Positions 45,183 through 52,999 of a DNA stretch of 64,000 nucleotides are shown here, piece after piece. The translations under genes and the position numbers were made by a program. Origin of the DNA: Streptomyces sp. ACA25 (lineage in GTDB: Bacteria > Actinomycetota > Actinomycetes > Streptomycetales > Streptomycetaceae); contig NZ_JAQKPV010000013.1 in assembly GCF_028200735.1 (NCBI RefSeq), positions 1-64,000 of the forward strand, in the 5' to 3' direction. The notes under the pieces were generated by a model. It saw only the letters and a list, made by a program, of their open reading frames with translations, had not been told where the DNA came from and did not search any database. Each line of letters starts with the position of its first letter. Position 1 is the first letter of the stretch.

Positions 45183-45641
45183 GTGGCAGTCAAGATCAAG
45201 CTGAAGCGACTGGGCAAGATCCGTTCGCCTCACTACCGCATCGTCATCGCCGACTCCCGTACCCGCCGTGACGGCCGGGCCATCGAGGAGATCGGGCTGT
45301 ACCACCCGATGCAGAACCCGTCGCGCATCGAGGTCGACTCGGAGCGTGTGCAGTACTGGCTGGGTGTCGGCGCGCAGCCGACCGAGCCTGTCGCGGCCAT
45401 CCTGAAGGTCACCGGTGACTGGCAGAAGTTCAAGGGTCTGCCCGCACCGGAGCCCATGAAGATGCCGGAGCCCAAGGCCGACCGGCGCGCCCTCTTCGAG
45501 GCTGCGGCCAAGGAGTCGGGTGGCGAGTCCGCCAAGGGCGAGGCCATCACTCCGAAGGCGAAGAAGGCCGACAAGGCCGAGAAGGCCGAGAAGAAGGCTG
45601 AGGCTGCCGAGGCCGCCTCCACTGAGTCGACCGAGGCCTGA
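45183..45641 (+). CDS. rpsP: 30S ribosomal protein S16 with extended tail
   Basis: A 152-residue S16. The ribosomal domain is the first 80 or so residues (AVKIKLKRLGKIRSPHYRIV, then GLYHPMQNPS and QYWLGVGAQPTEPV). The remaining 70 form a lysine/alanine/glutamate-rich extension (KKADKAEKAEKKAEAAEAA) usual in actinobacteria and probably disordered. GTG 45183 starts the conserved N-terminus. The KH-domain gene begins 2 bases after the stop. Confidence 0.96.
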   Translation: MAVKIKLKRLGKIRSPHYRIVIADSRTRRDGRAIEEIGLYHPMQNPSRIEVDSERVQYWLGVGAQPTEPVAAILKVTGDWQKFKGLPAPEPMKMPEPKADRRALFEAAAKESGGESAKGEAITPKAKKADKAEKAEKKAEAAEAASTESTEA

Positions 45642-45643
45642 GG

Positions 45644-45883
45644 ATGCTCGAGGAAGTCCTCGAGCACCTGGTGAAGGGCATCGTCGACAATCCCGACGAG
45701 GTCCAGGTTGTCTCGCGCACCATGCGCAGGGGACGGGTGCTGGAGGTCCGGGTGCATCCCGACGACCTTGGCAAGGTGATCGGCCGCAGCGGCCGCACCG
45801 CCCGCTCACTGCGCACGGTCGTGGGCGCTCTCGGGGGGCGGGGGATCCGCGTCGACCTGGTCGATGCGGACGAGATCCGCTGA
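45644..45883 (+). CDS. khpA: KH-domain RNA-binding protein KhpA (YlqC/UPF0109)
   Basis: A 79-residue single KH domain with the GxxG RNA-binding loop in VHPDDLGKVIGRSGRTARSL. In Gram-positive bacteria KhpA partners with KhpB/Jag and links RNA binding to cell elongation; the location next to rpsP and rimM is conserved. ATG 45644 follows the rpsP stop by 2 bases. A strong hairpin (45901-45945) follows, so rimM may be less expressed than rpsP-khpA or have its own promoter. Confidence 0.94.
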   Translation: MLEEVLEHLVKGIVDNPDEVQVVSRTMRRGRVLEVRVHPDDLGKVIGRSGRTARSLRTVVGALGGRGIRVDLVDADEIR

Positions 45884-45900
45884 AGAAGAACAGACAGCAC

Positions 45901-45945
45901 CGGCACGGGCCGGGGACGGCTCACCGCTGTCCCCGGCCCGTGCCG
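45901..45945 (+). terminator. Hairpin between khpA and rimM
   Basis: A perfect 17-bp stem CGGCACGGGCCGGGGAC (45901-45917) / GTCCCCGGCCCGTGCCG (45929-45945), about 90 bases before rimM; a full or partial terminator within the ribosomal operon. Confidence 0.75.
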
Positions 45946-46037
45946 CCCGCTGTGTCCGACGGATGTGGTTCCCCGGCCACCGTCACCCGTGGTGCGCCGC
46001 GGGCGGGGTCGGCCAGGAGCAGAAGGAGTAGTCGGCA

Positions 46038-46595
46038 GTGCAGCTGGTTGTCGCCCGCGTCGGCCGGGCCCACGGCATCAAGGGCGAGGTCACCGTGGAG
46101 GTGCGTACCGATGAGCCCGAACTGCGGCTCGGCCCCGGGGCCGTCCTCGCCACCGACCCTGCCTCCACGGGGCCGCTGACTATCGAGAGCGGCCGGGTGC
46201 ACAGCGGTCGGCTGCTGTTGCGCTTCGAGGGCGTGGGGAGCCGTGGCGCCGCGGAGGCGCTGCGGAACACGTTGCTCATCGCCGAGGTCGATCCCGACGA
46301 GCAGCCCGAGGATCCCGAGGAGTTCTACGACCACCAGCTGATCGACCTGGACGTGGTGACCGTGGACGGCACGCCGGTGGGCCGGATCGCCGAGATCTCG
46401 CACCTTCCGTACCAGGACCTGCTGGTCGTGGACCGCCCGGACGACGCAGGCCAGGTGCTGATCCCGTTCGTCGCGGAGATCGTTCCGGAGGTCGACCTCG
46501 CCGGGCAGCGAGCCGTCGTGGACCCGCCCCCCGGCCTCATCGACGGGGCGGCCGAAGTGGCCGGGCCCTCCGCCCCACGTGCCGAGGCCGACTGA
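46038..46595 (+). CDS. rimM: Ribosome maturation factor RimM
   Basis: A 185-residue 30S assembly factor. It has the N-terminal RimM barrel (LVVARVGRAHGIKGEVTVEV) and the C-terminal PRC-barrel (FYDHQLIDLDVVTVDGTPVG, then LIPFVAEIVPEVDL). GTG 46038 follows AGAAGGAG. Its stop overlaps the trmD ATG by one base, giving tight coupling with trmD as in most bacteria. Confidence 0.96.
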   Translation: MQLVVARVGRAHGIKGEVTVEVRTDEPELRLGPGAVLATDPASTGPLTIESGRVHSGRLLLRFEGVGSRGAAEALRNTLLIAEVDPDEQPEDPEEFYDHQLIDLDVVTVDGTPVGRIAEISHLPYQDLLVVDRPDDAGQVLIPFVAEIVPEVDLAGQRAVVDPPPGLIDGAAEVAGPSAPRAEAD

Positions 46596-47404
46596 TGCGC
46601 CTCGACGTCCTCACGATTTTCCCCGAGTACCTCGAGCCGCTGAACGTCTCCCTGGTCGGCAAGGCCCGGGCTGCCGGGCGCCTCGATGTCCGGGTCCATG
46701 ACCTGAGGCAATGGACGCACGACCGGCACCACACGGTGGACGACACTCCCTACGGAGGCGGCCCCGGCATGGTGATGAAGCCCGAGCCCTGGGGGGAGGC
46801 GCTCGACGACATCACCGCCTCCGGCGAGGGGGAGCCGGTGCTGGTGGTCCCCACCCCCAGCGGTCGGCCGTTCACCCAGGAACTCGCGGCCGAGTTGTCC
46901 GGGAAGCCCTGGCTGGTCTTCGCGCCCGCCCGCTACGAGGGCATCGACCGCAGGGTGATCGAGGAGTACCGCGGACGCTATGACGTCCGGGAGATCTCGA
47001 TCGGCGACTATGTCCTCGCCGGCGGGGAGGCTCCCGTCCTTGTGATGGTGGAGGCCGTCGCCCGGCTCCTGCCCGGCGTCCTCGGGAACGCGGCCTCGCA
47101 CGGGGACGACTCCTTCGCGCCGGGTGAGATGGCAGACCTGCTGGAGGGACCGGTGTACACCAAACCGCCGGAATGGCGCGGGCACCAGGTCCCCGACGTG
47201 CTGATCAGCGGACACCACGGCAGGATCCGGCGCTGGCGCCGGGACGAGGCGCTTCGCCGGACCGCCCTCCACCGCCCCGACCTCATCGAGCGCTGTGATC
47301 CCGGCTGCTGGGACCGGCACGACCGCAGCACTCTCGCCGCCCTCGGCTGGGCAGAGGGTCCGGACGGCCGATTTGGGCGTACGCCCCCGGCCGTGGAAGA
47401 ATGA
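46595..47404 (+). CDS. trmD: tRNA (guanine37-N1)-methyltransferase
   Basis: A 269-residue SPOUT-family enzyme making m1G37, which prevents +1 frameshifting. Signatures are DVLTIFPEYLEPLNVSLVGK, YGGGPGMVMKPEPW, the trefoil-knot RYEGIDRRVIEEY, SIGDYVLAGGE and the C-terminal YTKPPEWRG. The start is coupled to rimM. The 131-base gap to rplS contains two copies each of TGCCAC and GTGGC that could form alternative stems. Confidence 0.97.
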   Translation: MRLDVLTIFPEYLEPLNVSLVGKARAAGRLDVRVHDLRQWTHDRHHTVDDTPYGGGPGMVMKPEPWGEALDDITASGEGEPVLVVPTPSGRPFTQELAAELSGKPWLVFAPARYEGIDRRVIEEYRGRYDVREISIGDYVLAGGEAPVLVMVEAVARLLPGVLGNAASHGDDSFAPGEMADLLEGPVYTKPPEWRGHQVPDVLISGHHGRIRRWRRDEALRRTALHRPDLIERCDPGCWDRHDRSTLAALGWAEGPDGRFGRTPPAVEE

Positions 47405-47535
47405 GCCGCTGCCACACGTACGGCGCGCGCCCCTGCCACAGGGGGAAGAGCGCCCGCCGAGTGCGGTGGCACCCATCCTCCCTCTCGATCAATTCCGCCG
47501 ATGACCTGTGGCACCGGCGAGGAGAGCAGTAGCTC

Positions 47536-47883
47536 ATGAACCTCCTGGACAGCGTCGACTCCGCATCGCTGCGCAGCGACATTCCGCCTTTCCGCCCGGG
47601 CGACACGATCAACGTCCACGTGCGTGTCATCGAGGGCAGCCGCTCCCGTGTGCAGCAGTTCAAGGGCGTGGTCATCCGTCGCCAGGGCGACGGGGTCCGT
47701 GAGACCTTCACCGTCCGCAAGGTCAGCTTCGGCGTCGGCGTGGAGCGTACGTTCCCCGTGCACACCCCGGTCGTCGAGAAGATCGAGCTCGTGAGCCGCG
47801 GCCAGGTCCGGCGCGCCAAGCTCTACTACCTCCGTGAGCTGCGCGGCAAGGCCGCCAAGATCAAGGAGAAGCGCGACCGCTGA
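47536..47883 (+). CDS. rplS: 50S ribosomal protein L19
   Basis: A 115-residue L19 at the 30S-50S interface with the conserved blocks FRPGDTINVHVRVIEG, FKGVVIRRQGDGVRETFTVR and RRAKLYYLRELRGKAAKIKE. ATG 47536 follows GGAGAG. Immediately downstream is the signal peptidase cluster, whose first gene has its own apparent leaderless promoter. Confidence 0.97.
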   Translation: MNLLDSVDSASLRSDIPPFRPGDTINVHVRVIEGSRSRVQQFKGVVIRRQGDGVRETFTVRKVSFGVGVERTFPVHTPVVEKIELVSRGQVRRAKLYYLRELRGKAAKIKEKRDR

Positions 47884-47917
47884 GCGGTTTCTCGGTGGCG
47901 CCGGTTACGATCGCGGC

Positions 47918-48607
47918 GTGACCGGGACCGATACGCGAAGCAGGGAGCGCGACCGCTCCACCCGCCCGGGAAAGGGCTGGAGGCAGCGGTCGCGCTCCCT
48001 GCGTGTGTGGGCCGCCCTCTTGGCTCTGACCGTCTCGTCAGGGCTCCTCATCAGCGCTTTCGTCATGCAGCCGTTCCTCATCCCGAGCGGTTCGATGGAG
48101 AGCACCCTGCACCCGGGGGACCGGATTCTGGTCAACAAGCTGGCCTACCGGTTCGGCGGTGACGTGCGGCGCGGAGACGTCGTGGTGTTCGACGGCCGGG
48201 GAACCTTCACCGCGGCGCAGCCGGACGGCAGTCCCTTGCGGGAGGCGGGCGCCGCGGTAGGACTGGCCGACCCTGGGGAGACTGATTATGTGAAACGAGT
48301 AATCGGTGTCGGGGGTGACCGGGTGACCTGCTGCGACGGGCAGGGAAGACTGCACGTCAACGGGGTACCGCTCGACGAGCGCTACCTGTTCCCGGGCGAT
48401 GCCCCCTCGACGGTCGCCTTCGACATCGAAGTGCCCGCGGGGCGGCTGTGGCTGATGGGCGATCACCGGTCCGATTCCGCCGATTCCCGGGACCACCTCG
48501 GGGGCCCCGGGGGCGGCACCGTGGCGGTGGACAAGGTGATCGGGCGGGCCGAGTGGATCGGCTGGCCCGCGAGCCGCTGGGGCTCGGTGCGGGCGGGCCA
48601 TGGGTGA
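47918..48607 (+). CDS. lepB: Type I signal peptidase (cluster gene 1)
   Basis: A 229-residue S26A membrane protease that removes signal peptides outside the membrane. It has one N-terminal membrane helix (VWAALLALTVSSGLLISAFV), the catalytic serine S59 in PSGSM and lysine K126 in YVKRVIGVGGD, plus the GDHRSDSADSR box. TACGAT (47906-47911) ends six bases before GTG 47918 and there is no ribosome binding site, so the transcript is probably leaderless. It overlaps the next lepB by 8 bases. No C-terminal helix. Confidence 0.93.
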   Translation: MTGTDTRSRERDRSTRPGKGWRQRSRSLRVWAALLALTVSSGLLISAFVMQPFLIPSGSMESTLHPGDRILVNKLAYRFGGDVRRGDVVVFDGRGTFTAAQPDGSPLREAGAAVGLADPGETDYVKRVIGVGGDRVTCCDGQGRLHVNGVPLDERYLFPGDAPSTVAFDIEVPAGRLWLMGDHRSDSADSRDHLGGPGGGTVAVDKVIGRAEWIGWPASRWGSVRAGHG

Positions 48608-49409
48608 GCACGGCCGGCCGCGGAGTGCCCGCCCGGCGCAGCCTCCGCTTCCGCCTCAGCAGGGCACTGAGCTTCGACCGCCCGGTACCGGCCGGGCCGA
48701 CCGGCGCCGGGCGGCGAAGCGGATCAGGCGGCGCAGGCGGCTGCGCACCACCCGGGAGATCCCGCTGCTCATCATCGTGGCCCTGGTCATCGCCCTCGGG
48801 CTGAAAACCTTCCTGGTGCAGGCCTTCGTCATCCCTTCCGGGTCCATGGAACAGACGATCAAGATCGACGACCGGGTGCTGGTGGACAAGCTCACCCCCT
48901 GGTTCGGCTGGGAGCCGAGCCGTGGCGATGTCGTGGTGTTCAAGGACCCCGGGGGCTGGCTCGAGCAGGAACAGCACGTGGAGCCGAGGAACGACCCGGT
49001 GGGGATCGAGCAGGGCCGTACCGCGCTGACCTGGGTCGGACTGCTTCCCAAGGACGATGACCAGGACCTCATCAAACGGGTGGTCGGGCTCGGTGGTGAC
49101 ACGGTGGTCTGTTGTGACGAGCAGGGCAGGATCACCGTCAACGGCACCCCGGTCGAGGAGCCGTACCTCTACCCGGGCGACGCCGCCTCACTGATCGAGT
49201 TCGACGTGCAGGTGCCGCCGGGACGCATCTTCGTCCTGGGGGACCACCGGTCCAATTCGGCGGACTCCCGCTACCACCTGGGTGACCCGGGCGGGGGCAC
49301 AGTGCCCGAGGAACTGGTGGTCGGGCGCGCGATGGTGATCGCCTGGCCGTATGCTCACTGGCAGCGACTGGACGGGGCCGAGGCCTTCGCCGCTGTTCCG
49401 GAACCGTGA
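48600..49409 (+). CDS. lepB: Type I signal peptidase (cluster gene 2)
   Basis: A 269-residue paralogue with a long basic N-terminus rich in Arg, one membrane helix (LLIIVALVIALGLKTFLVQA), catalytic S82 in PSGSM and K159 in LIKRVVGLGGD, followed by GDHRSNSADSRYH. It starts inside gene 1 (ATG 48600). Streptomycetes typically encode three to four SPases at this locus (SipW, X, Y, Z) with overlapping but unequal functions. I cannot assign which one this is. Confidence 0.93.
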   Translation: MGEHGRPRSARPAQPPLPPQQGTELRPPGTGRADRRRAAKRIRRRRRLRTTREIPLLIIVALVIALGLKTFLVQAFVIPSGSMEQTIKIDDRVLVDKLTPWFGWEPSRGDVVVFKDPGGWLEQEQHVEPRNDPVGIEQGRTALTWVGLLPKDDDQDLIKRVVGLGGDTVVCCDEQGRITVNGTPVEEPYLYPGDAASLIEFDVQVPPGRIFVLGDHRSNSADSRYHLGDPGGGTVPEELVVGRAMVIAWPYAHWQRLDGAEAFAAVPEP

Positions 49410-49541
49410 TCCTGGGGTACCGGACCCAAAGAAATGACCCGACTCCCGATCCCTGCGGAACATCTGCTCGTTAGGGGAGTGGAGGGCGAGTCCGCCTCAA
49501 AGCCGGGCGGGCCGCTGACGCAGCGTTCGTGAGGAGTGATT

Positions 49542-50504
49542 GTGGGGGATGTGGCAGTCGGTGCACGTTCCGGAGCGGACGGTCCGGAGAAGCGACCGGT
49601 GACCTCCGGCGAGGAGACGCCCGATGAGAGGCCGCCGGCCGGCCAGGGCGACGACGGAGCGGCGGCCGGAGGGGGAGCCGGGACCGGAGACGAGCCGGGC
49701 ACATCCGGGGAGCAGCCGCAGGAAGGGAAGAAGCCGCGGTCCTTCTGGAAGGAGCTGCCCATCCTCATCGGCATCGCCTTCGTGCTCGCGCTGCTGATCA
49801 AGACCTTCCTGCTGCAGGCGTTCTCCATCCCCTCGGACTCCATGCAGAACACCCTGCAGCGGGGCGACCGGGTGCTGGTGGACAAGCTCACTCCGTGGTT
49901 CGGCGCAACCCCCGAGCGAGGGGAAGTCGTGGTCTTCGAGGACCCGGGCGGCTGGCTGCCGCCCACGCCTGACACCGGAGGGTTCGGCGCGGCCGTCCAG
50001 GAAGGGCTCAGCTTCATCGGTCTCATGCCTTCCGCGGACGACAATCACCTGATCAAACGGGTGATCGCGGTCGGTGGAGACACCATTGAGTGTCAGGAGG
50101 GCGGCGCGGTGATGATCAACGGCACCGCGCTCGACGAGAGTGCCTATCTCTTCCCCGGGAACACGCCCTGCGACGACCGGCCGTTCGGCCCTCTGGAGAT
50201 CCCGGAAGGCCGGCTCTGGGTGATGGGTGATCACCGGGCGGACTCCCTGGACTCGCGCTATCACCAGAGCGGCCCGGGAGCCGGCACGGTCTCCGAGGAG
50301 GGAGTCGTCGGACGGGCGGTTGTCATTGCCTGGCCGGTCAACCGCTGGTCGTTCCTGTCAGTGCCAGGCGAGTACGACGAGCTGAGCAGCGCCGTGGTGG
50401 CCGTCGCTCCGGCCGCTCTGGGGTTGGCGGGGGCGTTTCCGCTGGTGCTCCTGCGGCGGCACCGGGCGACCGCCGGTGCGCATCAGGAGCAGGTAAAGGG
50501 CTGA
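49542..50504 (+). CDS. lepB: Type I signal peptidase (cluster gene 3)
   Basis: A 320-residue SPase with an acidic, disordered N-terminus of about 65 residues, one membrane helix (LPILIGIAFVLALLIKTFLL), catalytic S100 in PSDSM, K172 in LIKRVIAVGGD and GDHRADSLDSRYH. Unlike genes 1 and 2 it has a C-terminal hydrophobic segment (VVAVAPAALGLAGAFPLVLL), so it is anchored at both ends. GTG 49542 is chosen because GAGGA lies just 6 bases upstream; GTG 49536 touches that site. Confidence 0.93.
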   Translation: MGDVAVGARSGADGPEKRPVTSGEETPDERPPAGQGDDGAAAGGGAGTGDEPGTSGEQPQEGKKPRSFWKELPILIGIAFVLALLIKTFLLQAFSIPSDSMQNTLQRGDRVLVDKLTPWFGATPERGEVVVFEDPGGWLPPTPDTGGFGAAVQEGLSFIGLMPSADDNHLIKRVIAVGGDTIECQEGGAVMINGTALDESAYLFPGNTPCDDRPFGPLEIPEGRLWVMGDHRADSLDSRYHQSGPGAGTVSEEGVVGRAVVIAWPVNRWSFLSVPGEYDELSSAVVAVAPAALGLAGAFPLVLLRRHRATAGAHQEQVKG

Positions 50505-50563
50505 CCACGGCCGAGCTGCTGGGTAGTGTCACGTCCTGACCACCATCTTTTCGGAGGGGCGTG

Positions 50564-51316
50564 ATGAACGCAGCTCGGCGCCGCACGGCGGGCCCGGGCC
50601 GGCTGGGATCCCGGCTGGCCAATGTGGCCGCGGCCTTGGGCTGTGTGCTGTTCCTCGGAGGCTTTGTGCTGGTCGCCATCCTGTACCAGCCCTACACGGT
50701 GCCGACCGACTCGATGGCCCCGACGGTGCGGGCCGGTGACCGGGTGCTGGCGCACCGGATCGACGGCAGCGAGGTCCGGCGCGGTGACATCGTGGTCTTC
50801 CGCGAGGAGACCTGGGGTGGGCTTCCGATGATCAAACGGGTGGTCGGGGTCGGCGGGGACTCCGTTGCCTGCTGTGACGACGACGGTCTGCTCATGGTGA
50901 ACGGGGAGCCGGTTCCGGAGCGGTATCTCGGCCGGGACCGGCCCGCTTCGCCCAGTGGCTTCGAGACCGAGGTGCCCGCCGGGGAGCTGTTCCTGCTCGG
51001 GGACCGTCGCCTCGACTCGCTGGACTCGCGCACCCGCCTGACCGAGGGCGACAGCGGGAGTGTGCCCCAGGGCTCGGTCACGGCCCGGGTCGAGGCAACG
51101 GTCTGGCCGTTGGACAGTCTGGGGCTGATGCCACGTCCCAGTGGGTTCGCCCGGCTGCCTGGCGGGGTGTCGGAGCCCGGGCCCTTGCGGGAGCTGTTCT
51201 ACGCGACAGCGGCCGGAGCCGTGCTGATTCTGGGCGGGGCGGCGTACGGACCGATTGCCCGGCGCGCGGCCCGGAAGCCCCCGCCGGTGACGCACAATGA
51301 GGGAACGCGCGGCTGA
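50564..51316 (+). CDS. lepB: Type I signal peptidase-like protein (cluster gene 4, divergent)
   Basis: A 250-residue and most diverged member. Catalytic S50 lies in PTDSM and K91 in MIKRVVGVGGD; the last box reads GDRRLDSLDSR instead of GDHRxxSxDSR. It has N-terminal (LGCVLFLGGFVLVAILYQPY) and C-terminal (LFYATAAGAVLILGGAAYG) membrane segments. The Ser/Lys dyad is intact, so it should be active, perhaps on special substrates. ATG 50564 has GGAGGGG about 5 bases upstream. It is followed 13 bases later by the DUF2469 gene. Confidence 0.9.
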   Translation: MNAARRRTAGPGRLGSRLANVAAALGCVLFLGGFVLVAILYQPYTVPTDSMAPTVRAGDRVLAHRIDGSEVRRGDIVVFREETWGGLPMIKRVVGVGGDSVACCDDDGLLMVNGEPVPERYLGRDRPASPSGFETEVPAGELFLLGDRRLDSLDSRTRLTEGDSGSVPQGSVTARVEATVWPLDSLGLMPRPSGFARLPGGVSEPGPLRELFYATAAGAVLILGGAAYGPIARRAARKPPPVTHNEGTRG

Positions 51317-51329
51317 AGGGGAACACGCC

Positions 51330-51656
51330 ATGAGTGCCGAGGACCTCGAGAAGTACGAGACCGAGATGGAGCTCAAGCTCTACCGGGAGTACCGGGACGT
51401 CGTCGGTCTTTTCACCTACGTGATCGAGACCGAACGGCGCTTCTACCTCACCAACGACTACGAGATGCAGGTGCACTCCGTCCAGGGCGAGGTGTTCTTC
51501 GAGATCTCGATGGCGGATGCCTGGGTGTGGGACATGTACCGCCCGGCCCGGTTCGTCAAGCAGGTGAGGGTTCTCACTTTCAAGGACGTGAACATCGAGG
51601 AGCTGAACCGCAGCGAACTCGACCTTCCGGAGAACTCCGGCTTCGGCGACAGCTGA
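51330..51656 (+). CDS. DUF2469 family protein
   Basis: A 108-residue acidic protein (MSAEDLEKYETEMELKLYRE, ETERRFYLTNDYEMQVHS, ISMADAWVWDMYRPARF, VNIEELNRSELDLPE) of the highly conserved actinobacterial DUF2469 family. Its function is unknown; close spacing to the signal peptidase cluster is conserved. The start at ATG 51330 follows GAAGGGG. In the order I remember from S. coelicolor the next gene is yraN, whereas here it is an M23 peptidase gene. Confidence 0.9.
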   Translation: MSAEDLEKYETEMELKLYREYRDVVGLFTYVIETERRFYLTNDYEMQVHSVQGEVFFEISMADAWVWDMYRPARFVKQVRVLTFKDVNIEELNRSELDLPENSGFGDS

Positions 51657-51800
51657 GCCCTCCGCAGGGCCGACGGCCCCACGGGTCCGGCGCTTCACCG
51701 GACGGGCAGCAATCCCTCCGGCGGGTGAGACAGCTGTCCACAGCCGTTCGCCCGTCCACCGGCCTCAGCCGGGTCGCCGGCGTTCCGGCAGGCTGCACGC

Positions 51801-52460
51801 ATGATCACGCTCCTGCTGGCATTCATGTCCCAAGGACCCGAGGACGCCACCTGGCCGTTGGAGCCCCGCCCGGCCGTGGAACGGCTGTTCGACCCGCCTC
51901 CGCTGCCCTGGGCGGCGGGCCACCGCGGTGTGGACCTGGCTGCCGCGCACCGTGCCCCGGTACGGGCAGCGGCTGCGGGCCGGGTCACCTTCGCCGGCCG
52001 GATCGCCGGTCGCGGGGTGCTGACCATCGGGCTGGCCGACGGCCTGCGCCTCACCTATGAGCCCGTGACCGCGACCGTGGCGGTGGGGGACCTGGTCGGG
52101 GCAGGCGATCCGGTCGGCGTCCTCGAGGACGGTCCGTACCATTGCGCGACTCCCTGCCTCCATTGGGGACTGTTGCGCGGTGACACCTATCTCGACCCCC
52201 TGGCGCTCCTGAGCCGGGGCCCTTCGCGGCTGCTCCCCAGCACCGGTGTGCCGCTGCCCGCCGGCTCCGTCCCGGCCGGGGCGGGGAGCGAGGCGGATCC
52301 GGCCGGCCCGGGGGACCCGGCCCTCGCCGCTCCTGCGGCCGGTGCCTCCGGGAACCCGCCCCGGAGCGGCCGGCGCACCTGTGGCCGGCCGTGGACCCGC
52401 CCGCGCGGCAGGGCTACCGGGCCACCCCGTGCAGCGCCAGCCGCACGGCCGTCCCGGTGA
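51801..52460 (+). CDS. M23-family (LytM-like) peptidase domain protein
   Basis: A 219-residue protein with a LytM fold: the metal ligands H41 and D45 in GHRGVDLAAAH and the closing LHWGLLRGDTYLDPL. The first histidine of the usual HxH is Cys here (CLHWG), so catalysis is doubtful or altered. No convincing signal peptide beyond a short hydrophobic start (MITLLLAFM). The last 70 residues are Pro/Ala/Arg-rich and the 3' end overlaps the convergent tetR by 47 bases. CAGGCT (51789-51794) six bases before ATG suggests a leaderless transcript. Confidence 0.8.
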   Translation: MITLLLAFMSQGPEDATWPLEPRPAVERLFDPPPLPWAAGHRGVDLAAAHRAPVRAAAAGRVTFAGRIAGRGVLTIGLADGLRLTYEPVTATVAVGDLVGAGDPVGVLEDGPYHCATPCLHWGLLRGDTYLDPLALLSRGPSRLLPSTGVPLPAGSVPAGAGSEADPAGPGDPALAAPAAGASGNPPRSGRRTCGRPWTRPRGRATGPPRAAPAARPSR

Positions 52461-52983
52461 CACGCTCCGGGTTCTCCTCCGCGCTGCGCACGGCCGCGTC
52501 CACCACGCCCTGCAGGAGCACGGCCGTCAGCCGCGGTTCCTCCTGGCCCAGCTCGCGCAGTACCTCGATCACCATGCCGATGAGGCCGGCGTGGGCGGTG
52601 CGGATCTTCTCCCGGGCCGCCGTGTCCAGCTCACCGGCCGAGATGGCGACCACGGCCCGGTGCCGCCGGTCTCCGGTGAGCGCCAGCTGCCGCCGCACGT
52701 AGGCCTCGATCTTTTCCTCGGGCGTGCCGGCCGCAGCCATCGCCGCCTCGATCTCGGCCGCCCACACCGGGAGATCGACGGCGCAGAGCTCCTCGACGAC
52801 CGCGGCCCGGGAGCGGAAGTACTCGTACACCGAGGACCTGGCCAGACCGGTGCGTTCGGCCAGCGCGGGGAAGGTCAGCGCCTGAGTCCCGCCCTCCGAC
52901 AGCAGACTCCGGGCGGCGTCCAGCAGGGCGTCCCGCTGCATTCTGCGGTGCTCGGCCACGGAGGCCGCTTGGATCCTCGGCAC
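52414..52983 (-). CDS. TetR/AcrR-family regulator
   Basis: A 189-residue repressor-type protein. The N-terminal helix-turn-helix is QRDALLDAARSLLSEGGTQA, LTFPALAERTGLARSSVYEY and FRSRAAVVEELC; the C-terminal ligand domain is variable. It lies directly downstream (minus strand) of whiG with about 15 bases between, so it may be co-transcribed with it. No target can be assigned. Its end overlaps the M23 gene. Confidence 0.9.
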   Translation of the reverse strand: MPRIQAASVAEHRRMQRDALLDAARSLLSEGGTQALTFPALAERTGLARSSVYEYFRSRAAVVEELCAVDLPVWAAEIEAAMAAAGTPEEKIEAYVRRQLALTGDRRHRAVVAISAGELDTAAREKIRTAHAGLIGMVIEVLRELGQEEPRLTAVLLQGVVDAAVRSAEENPERVTGTAVRLALHGVAR

Positions 52984-52999
52984 CCGGTCACTCTAGAGC

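Noticed and set aside
47918..51316. The four lepB genes as an assembly duplication
   Set aside because: The copies differ strongly in sequence, length and topology and match the known multi-SPase locus of streptomycetes.
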